In this document: piece by piece, positions 1 through 7,759 of the stretch | Numbering within the stretch: the first letter of the stretch is position 1 | How the letters are laid out: every line of letters begins with the position of its first letter | DNA from: Candidatus Melainabacteria bacterium | GTDB lineage: Bacteria > Cyanobacteriota > Vampirovibrionia > Obscuribacterales > Obscuribacteraceae | Direction: 5' to 3' | Assembly (NCBI GenBank): GCA_003175915.1 | Contig: PSRH01000185.1 | Span: 1 to 17,718 of the forward strand | DNA length: 17,718 bases | Notes under the pieces: model-generated | The model's database searches: none | Told to the model about the DNA's origin: nothing | What the model saw: the letters and a program-made list of their open reading frames with translations, nothing else | Position numbers and translations under genes: made by a program

Positions 1-1647
1 GGCAACCTCACAAAAATCACAGACTTTGCCCGCAAGGCCAGGGAAGGCGGCGCGGCCATGGCGATATTTCCGGAGATGGCCATTTGCGGCTATCCCCCCA
101 AAGATCTTTTGCTAAAAGACAGTTTCGTCAAAGCCAACCTGGCGGCCCTCGATCAGCTCGCCCGCGAGCAGTTGGAATTGGCTCTACTAGTTGGTTGCGT
201 CGATGTTAATCCGGGCAAGGGCAGGCCGTTATTCAATGCTTGCGCTTATATAGCGGAGGGGCAAATCAAGGCCAAACAATACAAGACGCTTCTGCCCAAC
301 TACGATGTTTTTGACGAAGATCGCTACTTCGAACCGGCCTCTGAAACAGCCAATTGCCTTGTTCAAGGACATTCTTTCGGATTATCAATCTGCGAGGACA
401 TCTGGAATTCCGGGCAGGGCGAAATATCGGAACGCTACCGGGAGGACCCGGTCACTCACCTGGCGAAAGCAAAGCCGTCGGCCATTATCAACATATCGGC
501 CTCACCATTTACTATCGGTAAGGGCAAGCTGCGCGAGGAGCTCTTGCACTATCATGCCAGCCGCCATGGCGTTCCAATCATTTTCGTCAATCAAGTGGGC
601 GGCAACGACGAACTGATTTTTGACGGGCGCTCGTTTGTCGTCGACGCAAAGGGCAAAGTTAGGGCACGAGCCAAGTCCTTCGCGGAGGATTTGCTTTTCA
701 TCGAACTAAACAATGAAAGCAAGGAGGTAGCCGGGAATTTAGCTGATCCCCTCGAGCAACCGGTCGCCGAAACTTATGCCGCCCTCGTGCTCGGCACCCG
801 GGATTACTTGAACAAGTGCGCCTTTAAGAAAGCGGTTATTGGACTTTCCGGCGGCATCGATTCGGCGGTAACTTGTGCCATCGCCTGTGAAGCCATGGGT
901 AGTGAGAATGTGATCGGCATTGCCATGCCTTCACCGTATTCCTCTACCGGTTCAATCGAAGATGCCCGCGCCCTGGCCAAAAATCTAGGAGTACAGTTTG
1001 AGATCATCTCTATCGAGCCTGCCATGCAAGCCTTCCACTCCATGCTGTCCGGCCAATTTAAGGGCTTAAAAGAGGACGTGACGGAAGAGAATTTGCAGGC
1101 CAGACTGAGGGGAAACATCATGATGTCCCTCTCAAACAAGTTCAACTACCTGGTTTTGACTACCGGCAACAAGTCTGAATTAGCAGTCGGTTATTGCACG
1201 CTGTATGGTGATATGTGCGGCGGTCTGGCGGTAATTTCAGACGTTCCGAAAATGGTTATCTACGATCTAGCTGCTTTTATCAATAACAAGGCAGGCACCA
1301 AACTAATTCCGCAAGCAATAATAGACAAAGCGCCGTCGGCGGAATTGCGCCCGAACCAGACCGATCAGGACACTCTGCCTCCATATCCGGTACTAGATGC
1401 GATTATCAACGCCTACGTGGAACAGCGGCTCAAACCTGATGAAATTGTAAAACTTGGCTTTGATTTGAAGGTCGTGCGCGAAGTAATCGACCGCGTAGAC
1501 CGCAATGAATACAAGCGTAAGCAGGCGGCTCCTGGATTAAAAGTCACTTCGCGTGCTTTCGGCGTAGGCTGGAGAATGCCTATTGCGCAGGGTTTCCGGG
1601 AAAACCTTGATAACGAAAAGACGGCCCAGAGCAAAGTGCTATGCTAG
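1..1647 (+). CDS. nadE: Glutamine-dependent NAD+ synthetase (5' end outside window)
   Basis: This enzyme makes NAD+ from deamido-NAD+, ATP and glutamine in the cytoplasm, the last step of NAD biosynthesis. The frame is open from base 1. The first ATG is at 58, but the 19 codons before it (GNLTKITDFARKAREGG...) match the start of the nitrilase-type glutaminase domain, so the true start lies roughly 50 nt to the left. In visible numbering the Glu-Lys-Cys triad is E25 (FPEMAICGYPP), K95 (KTLLPNYDVFDE) and C131 (SICEDIW). The ammonia-using synthetase domain follows, with the ATP-pyrophosphatase loop SGGIDS at 283-288 and the family segments TTGNKSELAVGYCTLYGDMCGG and PSAELRPNQTDQDTLPPY. The visible 548 residues fit the roughly 550-residue bacterial two-domain form. 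The domain order and all key residues are intact. No terminator is visible after the TAG. Confidence 0.96.
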   Translation, partial: GNLTKITDFARKAREGGAAMAIFPEMAICGYPPKDLLLKDSFVKANLAALDQLAREQLELALLVGCVDVNPGKGRPLFNACAYIAEGQIKAKQYKTLLPNYDVFDEDRYFEPASETANCLVQGHSFGLSICEDIWNSGQGEISERYREDPVTHLAKAKPSAIINISASPFTIGKGKLREELLHYHASRHGVPIIFVNQVGGNDELIFDGRSFVVDAKGKVRARAKSFAEDLLFIELNNESKEVAGNLADPLEQPVAETYAALVLGTRDYLNKCAFKKAVIGLSGGIDSAVTCAIACEAMGSENVIGIAMPSPYSSTGSIEDARALAKNLGVQFEIISIEPAMQAFHSMLSGQFKGLKEDVTEENLQARLRGNIMMSLSNKFNYLVLTTGNKSELAVGYCTLYGDMCGGLAVISDVPKMVIYDLAAFINNKAGTKLIPQAIIDKAPSAELRPNQTDQDTLPPYPVLDAIINAYVEQRLKPDEIVKLGFDLKVVREVIDRVDRNEYKRKQAAPGLKVTSRAFGVGWRMPIAQGFRENLDNEKTAQSKVLC

Positions 1648-1758
1648 TACCGTCATAAGTTAAGAATAGTTCCGCTTCGAATACACACTAAATTCACATC
1701 AATTTGAATAGGCTGGTCAATCGTGACTAGCAGGAGAGCAAGACTCCTAGAGGCTTAT

Positions 1759-2283
1759 ATGGACATGAAGAAGGAACAGATCGAACAAAAGCTGATCGAA
1801 CTCCAATCGAAGGTAGAGAGCGAACCGGCACGTTCGGTCTCTGTGAACAAACCGACGACAGATTTGACCGCGGACGCTTCAGCTGATATAAAATCGGATC
1901 TCTGTTACTTTGGCGGGCTGGTCTCCATTGCACTTGGCCTGCTTTTGCTCTTTCAACACGTAAGAGTTAGTACCGGATTTTTCAGCGCACTTGGTCTGGG
2001 TGGTCAAGGCTTCGGACTCTTGATGATACCGCTGCTTGTTGGGGTAGGTTGGATTATGTATGACGCGAAAAGCAGGGCGGGTTGGGCGATTACTTCGATC
2101 ACATGCCTGGTAATTTGCTTTTCGGTATTATCCGGACTGATTATGAACTTTCCAGCAACTTCTCTACTTGGGCTAATCTTTATGCTCCTGCCTTTTGCGC
2201 TCGGAGGAATGCTCTTGTTTAAAGGGTTAGGTGGACCGCAAGGTGTTAAGGAGAAACTCAAAAAGGAAGGATTGATCAAGTAG
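1759..2283 (+). CDS. Four-helix membrane protein of unknown function
   Basis: I do not recognise a family. From the ATG at 1759 it has 174 residues. A charged, probably helical N-terminus (MDMKKEQIEQKLIELQSKVE, about 1-20) and a polar linker are followed by four hydrophobic segments near residues 50-67, 86-101, 109-130 and 134-156. The basic C-terminal tail ends GGPQGVKEKLKKEGLIK. The start at 1759 is preferred because AGAGG lies 5 nt upstream. An in-frame GTG at 1723 would add 12 residues (MTSRRARLLEAY) but has only a weak AGG upstream. It ends 5 nt before the next gene's ATG, so it is probably cotranscribed and translationally coupled with the fatty-acid oxidation gene. That makes a membrane role linked to lipid metabolism conceivable but unproven. 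The hydrophobic helices and normal codon use argue that it is real. Confidence 0.75.
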   Translation: MDMKKEQIEQKLIELQSKVESEPARSVSVNKPTTDLTADASADIKSDLCYFGGLVSIALGLLLLFQHVRVSTGFFSALGLGGQGFGLLMIPLLVGVGWIMYDAKSRAGWAITSITCLVICFSVLSGLIMNFPATSLLGLIFMLLPFALGGMLLFKGLGGPQGVKEKLKKEGLIK

Positions 2284-2288
2284 TTCTA

Positions 2289-4454
2289 ATGGCGAAAATT
2301 GGCGAAGCGGTATCCCCAAAACAAATTCAGACTAAAGAGCTAAGTTCCGGCGTAACCCTGCTCTATTTCGACGCAGCTGGAAAAGCCAATTACCTGACGA
2401 CGGAAGTGGTCGCCGAATTCGAAGCGTTACTCGATTGGCTCGAGACGGACGGATCGGTCAAGGCCGTTGGTATTCTCAGCGCCAAGCCTGACAGCTTTTT
2501 GTTGGGTGCCGATTTAAGAGAAATCATGAAACTTGAGTCCCCGGAAGCCGGTTACCGAGTGGCAACCCAGGGACAACGAATTTTGAGCCGCCTGGCCAGG
2601 TTGAAAAAACCAACCGTGGCCGGCATTCACGGCCCTTGCCTGGGAGGCGGTTTGGAATTGGCTCTCTGCTGCGATAAACGCATCGCCAGCGACTCTTCCA
2701 CCACCATCCTTGGTCTGCCGGAAGTAAGGTTGGGTTTTGTACCTGGTCTGGGTGGAACCCAGCGGTTACCACGTCTGGTTGCTTTGAAGGATGCTCTAGA
2801 GTTGATTATCACTGCTGAGCCCATCCAAGCAGCCGATGCTCTCAAAATTGGTCTTGTCGACGAACTGGTGAGCAAAGAAAAACTAGAAGAGAAAGTCGAG
2901 AAGGTGGCGCTTTCCCTTGTAGAAAACCCTCCCGAAAAAGAGAAACCTGGAGCCGCATTCGAAGCGCAAGACAGCAAACTACAAGCATCAACCCTTTCAA
3001 TGATGAAGCGCGCCGTCCGCATAAAAACAAAGGGCCGCTATCCAGCCCAATCCCGCGTGATCGACGTCATTCAATTTGGTTTGGAAAATGGCATTGAACA
3101 AGGATTGGAAGAAGAAGCTCGCGCCTTTTCAGAACTGGCGGTTACTGAGATTTCACGCAATCTAGTGGGTTTGTTTTTCAACACCGAGATGGCTCGGCAC
3201 AGCGCTGCCAGTAGCGCCCAAAAAGAAGAGGTTCCTGTCCAAACCATTGGTGTTATCGGCGGTGGCTTGATGGGCGAAAGCTTAGCCAGGTTGGCCGCTG
3301 TCAATGGATTTAAAGTGTTGTTCAGACCATTACATAAAGAGCGCCTGGAAACCGTGTCTGAGAGAATTAAAGACGCGCTTTTGAAGACATCCAATCGCAG
3401 CGGCAATGGCGAACAGTCCCGCAACTTTTTGGATAACTTTCAACCGCTCTTGGACGACCGGGAGCTGAAAGATGCTGACATAGTTTTTGAAGCGACCGAA
3501 GAAAAGCTTGCCACCAAAGCCGGTGTATTTAAGAACCTCGAATCATTCATAAAAGAGGATTGCGTTCTGGCGACGATTACCTCTTCTCTAACCGCCCAGG
3601 GGATTCAAGAACAATCCGCCAACAAGAATCCTCTTCTCGGGGTACATTTTTTTCATCCCGTAGAAAAGATGCCGCTGGTAGAAATCGCCGCTCAGCCCAC
3701 TACCAGTAAGGCCGCCATATCGAAAGTCTCCGCCTTCGTATCTAAGCTGGATAAGATTCCGGTTTATGTCAAGGACAGCCCTTGCTTTCTGGTCAACCGC
3801 CTCTTGTGTTGTTACTTGCTTGAAGCCTCGCGCTTAGCAGAAGAGCGTGTCCCGCTTGATTGGTTGGAAAGCGTTGCTCTGGACTTTGGCATGCCGATGG
3901 GACCTCTCGATTTGCTCGATGAAGTCGGGTTGGACGTCGGCATCAAAGTGGCCGAAGCCCTGCGCGCTACACACGGCGAGCGGATTTTCGTTCCACCCGT
4001 ACTGGAAAAGGTGAAAGCGCTAGGAATTAAAGGTAAAAAATCGGATGCGGGGATCTACCGTCGTGATGACACAGGTAAGAAGTTAGGCTTCGATCCCAGG
4101 CTGGTGGAAAACCTGAATCTGGTTGTCTCGGAAGCGAAACCGACGGAGGAGCAGGCCAACGAATTGTCCGATCGCATGATACTACCGATGGTGGATGAAG
4201 CGGCGCGCTGCCTGGAAGAAAAGATTGTCCGTCGTGCCCGCGAGATTGACGTGGCAACCATACTCGGCATCGGCTTCCCACCTTTCCGGGGCGGCTTGCT
4301 TAAGTATGCCGACAGTCTGGGGGGAACCGTTCTGCTTGAGCGGCTGGAGAAGATATACGCTGAATCAAGCCCGGTACGACGCGTCAGCGAAACAATAGAG
4401 AAGCAAGCAAAAGAAGGTTTGCGATTTTACGCCGGACGCTCAGGCGGCGACTAA
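2289..4454 (+). CDS. fadJ: Enoyl-CoA hydratase / 3-hydroxyacyl-CoA dehydrogenase fusion (FadJ/FadB type)
   Basis: This is the multifunctional alpha subunit of fatty-acid beta-oxidation: it hydrates trans-2-enoyl-CoA and oxidises the 3-hydroxyacyl-CoA with NAD+. The N-terminal crotonase domain (about 15-210) has the oxyanion-hole segment GPCLGGGLEL (116-125) and both expected catalytic glutamates, E123 and E145 (GLPEVRLGFVPGLGGTQRLPR). The dehydrogenase domain has a Rossmann start TIGVIGGGLMGE (319-330), the catalytic His453/Glu465 pair in GVHFFHPVEKMPLVE, and the DSPCFLVNRLL segment (496-506). Two C-terminal 3HCDH domains follow (FGMPMGPLDLLDEVGLDVG, then GIGFPPFRGGLLKYAD). Its 721 residues match the family's usual size. 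AAGGAAGG lies 18 nt upstream, too far for a normal ribosome site, so coupling to the preceding gene is likely. No thiolase (fadI/fadA) partner adjoins it. FadB and FadJ cannot be told apart here. Confidence 0.93.
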   Translation: MAKIGEAVSPKQIQTKELSSGVTLLYFDAAGKANYLTTEVVAEFEALLDWLETDGSVKAVGILSAKPDSFLLGADLREIMKLESPEAGYRVATQGQRILSRLARLKKPTVAGIHGPCLGGGLELALCCDKRIASDSSTTILGLPEVRLGFVPGLGGTQRLPRLVALKDALELIITAEPIQAADALKIGLVDELVSKEKLEEKVEKVALSLVENPPEKEKPGAAFEAQDSKLQASTLSMMKRAVRIKTKGRYPAQSRVIDVIQFGLENGIEQGLEEEARAFSELAVTEISRNLVGLFFNTEMARHSAASSAQKEEVPVQTIGVIGGGLMGESLARLAAVNGFKVLFRPLHKERLETVSERIKDALLKTSNRSGNGEQSRNFLDNFQPLLDDRELKDADIVFEATEEKLATKAGVFKNLESFIKEDCVLATITSSLTAQGIQEQSANKNPLLGVHFFHPVEKMPLVEIAAQPTTSKAAISKVSAFVSKLDKIPVYVKDSPCFLVNRLLCCYLLEASRLAEERVPLDWLESVALDFGMPMGPLDLLDEVGLDVGIKVAEALRATHGERIFVPPVLEKVKALGIKGKKSDAGIYRRDDTGKKLGFDPRLVENLNLVVSEAKPTEEQANELSDRMILPMVDEAARCLEEKIVRRAREIDVATILGIGFPPFRGGLLKYADSLGGTVLLERLEKIYAESSPVRRVSETIEKQAKEGLRFYAGRSGGD

Positions 4455-4488
4455 TTCTTCCTTGCTAGGTAAAGACTGGCCGAAGCGA

Positions 4489-4515
4489 TTGGGCACAACC
4501 AGTGTGGTGTAAAAT
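4489..4515 (+). promoter_or_regulatory. Possible thpR promoter giving a leaderless mRNA
   Basis: TTGGGC (4489-4494) and TAAAAT (4510-4515) resemble a sigma-70 promoter with a short 15-nt spacer. The -10 box ends 6 nt before the thpR ATG at 4522, so transcription would start at or next to the start codon. That agrees with the lack of a ribosome site. The short spacer weakens the call. Confidence 0.3.
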
Positions 4516-4521
4516 CTTGCC

Positions 4522-5196
4522 ATGCCGAGACTTTTTTTGGGCAGTTTTCTGTCAAGCGAACAACAAGCTGCATTTGGCTTTCTCAAGCATGTGAACGGCG
4601 GCCTCGGCAATGAGTGGCACTGTCAGGTGCGCTGGGTGGCAGCAGAGAAGCTCCATTTGACCTGGCTGTTCGTTGGTCACCTGCAAGAACAAGCAGGTCT
4701 TGACCTGAAAGAGGCGATTGGGCAGCTCATGAAGGGGATTCATCTGAGCGGCGAGCTTTCCCTTTCTTTCGATCGCTTGGAAGCGTGGTCGGTGCGGGGC
4801 TCACCCAGGCATGTTGTACTAGTGCCTGGACAACCGGATGAGCAGTTTGTGGCGTTGGCCGAACACCTGCGCCGTGGACTGACTCGTTTCATTGCCGAAG
4901 ATAGCAAGAAACAAGCCAGTCATCCCCTTGTCCCCCACATCACCTTGATGCGACTGAGCCCGCACGGCCACGAGCGAGCATCATTACCACTCACTTTCGC
5001 GGTAGAAAGCGACCATCCTTTGCAGCACCGGCGCAAGATGGAAGCAGATCATTTAGACTTTCGGCAAATCAAAGGATTGCCAGAGCTTTTGCCGCTAAAG
5101 CAGAAGCTGGACGTCCTTTCCTTGATCGAGAGCTATAGCCAGGCGGATTCCCACAGGTATCGGATCTTGAAGGACTTTCCCCTGGTCGGCAGGTAG
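4522..5196 (+). CDS. thpR: RNA 2',3'-cyclic phosphodiesterase (2H family, ThpR/LigT)
   Basis: A cytoplasmic 2H phosphoesterase that opens 2',3'-cyclic phosphates at RNA ends, historically annotated as 2'-5' RNA ligase. Both signature HxT motifs are present: HLT at 45-47 (KLHLTWLFVGHL) and HIT at 139-141 (HPLVPHITLMRLSP). The N-terminus MPRLFLGSFLSSEQ matches the family's first strand (R-F-hydrophobic). At 224 residues it is longer than the usual 175-190. The extra length is mainly an insertion around residues 170-196 (QHRRKMEADHLDFRQ... to LKQK) before the last strand, which ends canonically (IESYSQADSHRYRILKDFPL). No Shine-Dalgarno sequence precedes the ATG. A TAAAAT box ends 6 nt before it, so the mRNA may be leaderless. 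The gene stands alone, 67 nt after the fadJ-like gene and 141 nt before the MoxR operon. Confidence 0.9.
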   Translation: MPRLFLGSFLSSEQQAAFGFLKHVNGGLGNEWHCQVRWVAAEKLHLTWLFVGHLQEQAGLDLKEAIGQLMKGIHLSGELSLSFDRLEAWSVRGSPRHVVLVPGQPDEQFVALAEHLRRGLTRFIAEDSKKQASHPLVPHITLMRLSPHGHERASLPLTFAVESDHPLQHRRKMEADHLDFRQIKGLPELLPLKQKLDVLSLIESYSQADSHRYRILKDFPLVGR

Positions 5197-5324
5197 GGTG
5201 ATTAGCGAAACCGTAAACAAGGCAAATAATTCAAGAGAAATGATGTGAACTCAAGTTTTTATCAGATGGAATCCTGTCTAATCTGTCCTGGAGTCTGGGA
5301 ATAATCGATACTAGCAATGGCAAA

Positions 5325-5330
5325 AAGGGG
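5325..5330 (+). promoter_or_regulatory. Ribosome binding site fixing a GTG start
   Basis: AAGGGG lies 7 nt before the GTG at 5338, the clearest Shine-Dalgarno sequence in the window. It decides the start of the MoxR gene, which has no ATG nearby. Confidence 0.7.
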
Positions 5331-5337
5331 ATAAGTC

Positions 5338-6300
5338 GTGAGAACCGAAGAGAGCGTCAGCAGTATTCCCGGCAGCGAGGTCCTGGGTCAAAAGATCCAG
5401 AACCTGGTTATCAACATTGATAATGTCCTGGTCGGACAATTGCAATCGGTGAAACTGGCCACCATCGCACTGTTAGCCGGCGGGCACGTAATCATCGAAG
5501 ACGTGCCCGGAGTAGGGAAAACACTACTTGCAAAGAGCATGGCGTCCTCCATTCAAGGCTCCTTCAAACGAGTCCAGTGCACGCCGGATCTTTTGCCTTC
5601 CGACATCTCGGGAGTCAGTGTTTTCGATCAAAGGGAAGGCACCTTCAAATTTGTCCCGGGGCCAATATTTACCAACATAATGCTCACGGATGAAATCAAC
5701 CGAGCAACTCCGCGAACCCAGTCAGCGCTACTTGAGGCGATGGAGGAATACCAGGTAACTACCGATGGTACCACCAGACGCCTGCCCAATCTCTTCTTCG
5801 TCATGGCTACCCAGAACCCGATTGAACAACACGGCACATTTCCTTTGCCGGAAGCTCAACTCGATCGCTTCATGATTTGTCTGTCCCTGGGCTATCCCAA
5901 ACCGAAAGAGGAAGGACAAATCATCAAGAAGACACTGGAGGAAGGCGCCTTTTCAGTTGAACCAGTACTGACCACCGAAGACGTCTTGGCTACCCGCATG
6001 GTAGTGCGCCAGATATTTTTGCATGATCTTCTTGTTGACTACATCGTCGAGATAGTCAATGCCACCAGACGGCATCCTTCTATAGTTCTCGGCGTCAGCC
6101 CGCGCGGCAGTCAACTACTGATGAAAGCTTCTCAAGCTGCAGCCTTTTTGGCTGGTCGCACTTTTGTAAAACCGGAGGACATCAAGCAATTGGCTCCGGC
6201 CGTCTTCGGCCATCGTATTATTCCTAAAGTGAGAAGCAATCGCGTCAGCCATGCAGAAATCATCGAGAAAATCTTGGACACAATCCCCGTCCCAGACTAA
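5338..6300 (+). CDS. MoxR-family AAA+ ATPase
   Basis: A cytoplasmic AAA+ chaperone-like ATPase thought to act on the DUF58 and transglutaminase proteins encoded next to it. The 320 residues are the normal family size. Visible motifs are Walker A DVPGVGKT (55-62), Walker B MLTDEIN (115-121), sensor 1 MATQNPIEQHGTFPLPEAQLDRF (156-178, including the arginine of LDRF) and sensor 2 GVSPRGSQLLMKA near 253-265. The helix-2 insert region TPDLLPSDISGVSVFD is typical of MoxR proteins. The start is a GTG, supported by AAGGGG 7 nt upstream (5325-5330). It is the first gene of a three-gene operon, and its last 50 nt are overlapped by the DUF58 gene. I saw no convincing promoter in the 141-nt gap before it. 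Confidence 0.94.
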   Translation: MRTEESVSSIPGSEVLGQKIQNLVINIDNVLVGQLQSVKLATIALLAGGHVIIEDVPGVGKTLLAKSMASSIQGSFKRVQCTPDLLPSDISGVSVFDQREGTFKFVPGPIFTNIMLTDEINRATPRTQSALLEAMEEYQVTTDGTTRRLPNLFFVMATQNPIEQHGTFPLPEAQLDRFMICLSLGYPKPKEEGQIIKKTLEEGAFSVEPVLTTEDVLATRMVVRQIFLHDLLVDYIVEIVNATRRHPSIVLGVSPRGSQLLMKASQAAAFLAGRTFVKPEDIKQLAPAVFGHRIIPKVRSNRVSHAEIIEKILDTIPVPD

Positions 6301-7759
6301 AACAGGAAAGCCTGAAGCCAGACCGACTGCCCCAGTTGACGCTTTCTCAACTGAAAGACGCTCGCAGGCAACACTCGAGACGCCGCCCGAAAAAGATACC
6401 GGCAAAAAGCCGATGAAGTTTAAGTTCGGAAAGGGCATGTGCCTTGAGCTGCCCGAACGCTTTTTCGGTTGCCTCATGGTTGCCTTTGCCCTGTATTGGC
6501 ATGGCGCCTTTACGGCCAACGATTGGATGTACCTTTTGTGCTCCGGCTTTTTAGTGGCAAGTTTGGCCAGCCTGATCCTGCCTTATTTTCAATTGTCCGA
6601 AATCGAAGTAGAAGGGGCCATGCCGCCGGAAGTAGTAATGTCAGAATCTACTGATATTTTGATTCAGTTAAAAAGGAACCGCAAACACGGGCTTTTGTCG
6701 CTGCTTTTGCCAATCAGGTCAATCAAGCTGTCTGTAGCATTACTAAAAAATTCCCTGATCCATCAAACCAAAGAAAAGGTTACACCACCGGAGGTATCTT
6801 GCCTCGACGCGATATCTTCAACCCTCACCTTGAAATATTCAACGCCGACCTTGAAACGGGGCATTTATGAAATGGAAAGCATCGAGCTTTCTTCAGGATT
6901 TCCCTTCGGGCTCGCCTGGTGGCGGCGCAGCACGGAAATAACCCGGGATAAAAAGGGGGCAAAATTGAAGCTTACGGTTTATCCGAAATGTGAAGCTTTG
7001 AAGGGATATTTTCTCATCAAGTTGCAGGGGTTGACGGCTCGCATAGGACTCTTGGTTTCTACATTTGCTCTGCTCAATAAGTCCACAATCATTCGCGGAA
7101 TAAGAGAATACAGAATTGGCGACAGCCCCCGGCATATCCACTGGCCCTCCAGCGCAAAGCAAGGCAAACTACTGGTAAAGGAATTCGATTCCGAGCAGCT
7201 GCCCGCGTACAGTCTGTTTCTGGATCTGGCTGCTCACTGGAAAACAGAAGAGCAGTTCGAGCTTGCCGTTCTTACCGTTCAATCCTTGACCCATCTCGGT
7301 CACAATTTGGGAACGATCCCCAAAGTCATGCTCAATCCGCCGCTGACAAGCAAGTCGCTGGCCAACCTGGTAGCAGACCTGCCGCAATTACCACATGGAC
7401 TTGAACTGATTGCTGAAATCCTGGCTCGAGTCGAACCAATGACCGCGCCCAAATCAGACGAAGACGCAGCGGCCCAAAAGACAATGATATCCCAGAGTTT
7501 TACCGATCGACCACTACTGGCAGTATCACCGGCTAGTGACTCATTGGTAAGGTCTTCTGAACGGGGAGACCAATATGTATACCCGGTCGAATTGCTGCTC
7601 GTGCGCGGCATTAGTGAAGCCGAACCGGAACCTGTAGCTAAAACTTCCGCCAGAGGGCGATCGCCAGTTACCACAAGAGAAGCAGAATCTTCCCGCTGGA
7701 CACTACAAACGAGTCATCTTGCCACGATCACAGAAGAGCTTGACCTGGAAACACTATGA
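6251..7759 (+). CDS. DUF58 membrane protein (MoxR partner)
   Basis: Second gene of the MoxR-DUF58-transglutaminase operon. The N-terminus (1-65) is polar and probably disordered. Two hydrophobic helices follow at about 71-88 and 92-112, then an extracytoplasmic or cytosolic beta-rich part. The DUF58 signature is at about 283-316: GIREYRIGDSPRHIHWPSSA, then KQGKLLVKEFDSEQ. A degenerate vWA-like segment follows (SLFLDLAAHWKTEEQFELAVLTVQSL). The last 80 or so residues are an unusual polar tail without obvious similarity, so at 502 residues it is longer than many family members. The frame opens at ATG 6251, 50 nt inside the MoxR gene. A later ATG at 6413 (residue 55) just before the helices is an alternative start; neither has a good ribosome site. 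The stop overlaps the next gene's ATG (ATGA). The biochemical role of DUF58 is not settled. Confidence 0.88.
   Translation: MQKSSRKSWTQSPSQTKTGKPEARPTAPVDAFSTERRSQATLETPPEKDTGKKPMKFKFGKGMCLELPERFFGCLMVAFALYWHGAFTANDWMYLLCSGFLVASLASLILPYFQLSEIEVEGAMPPEVVMSESTDILIQLKRNRKHGLLSLLLPIRSIKLSVALLKNSLIHQTKEKVTPPEVSCLDAISSTLTLKYSTPTLKRGIYEMESIELSSGFPFGLAWWRRSTEITRDKKGAKLKLTVYPKCEALKGYFLIKLQGLTARIGLLVSTFALLNKSTIIRGIREYRIGDSPRHIHWPSSAKQGKLLVKEFDSEQLPAYSLFLDLAAHWKTEEQFELAVLTVQSLTHLGHNLGTIPKVMLNPPLTSKSLANLVADLPQLPHGLELIAEILARVEPMTAPKSDEDAAAQKTMISQSFTDRPLLAVSPASDSLVRSSERGDQYVYPVELLLVRGISEAEPEPVAKTSARGRSPVTTREAESSRWTLQTSHLATITEELDLETL

Noticed and set aside
1648..1758. Terminator or promoter between nadE and the membrane-protein gene
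   Set aside because: Only a 5-bp AGGAG/CTCCT inverted repeat (around 1732-1749) is seen, without a T-tract or convincing promoter boxes.
5197..5337. Promoter for the MoxR operon
   Set aside because: Boxes such as TCTAAT (5277-5282) and GATACT (5307-5312) exist, but none has a matching -35 at a proper distance, so I could not choose one.
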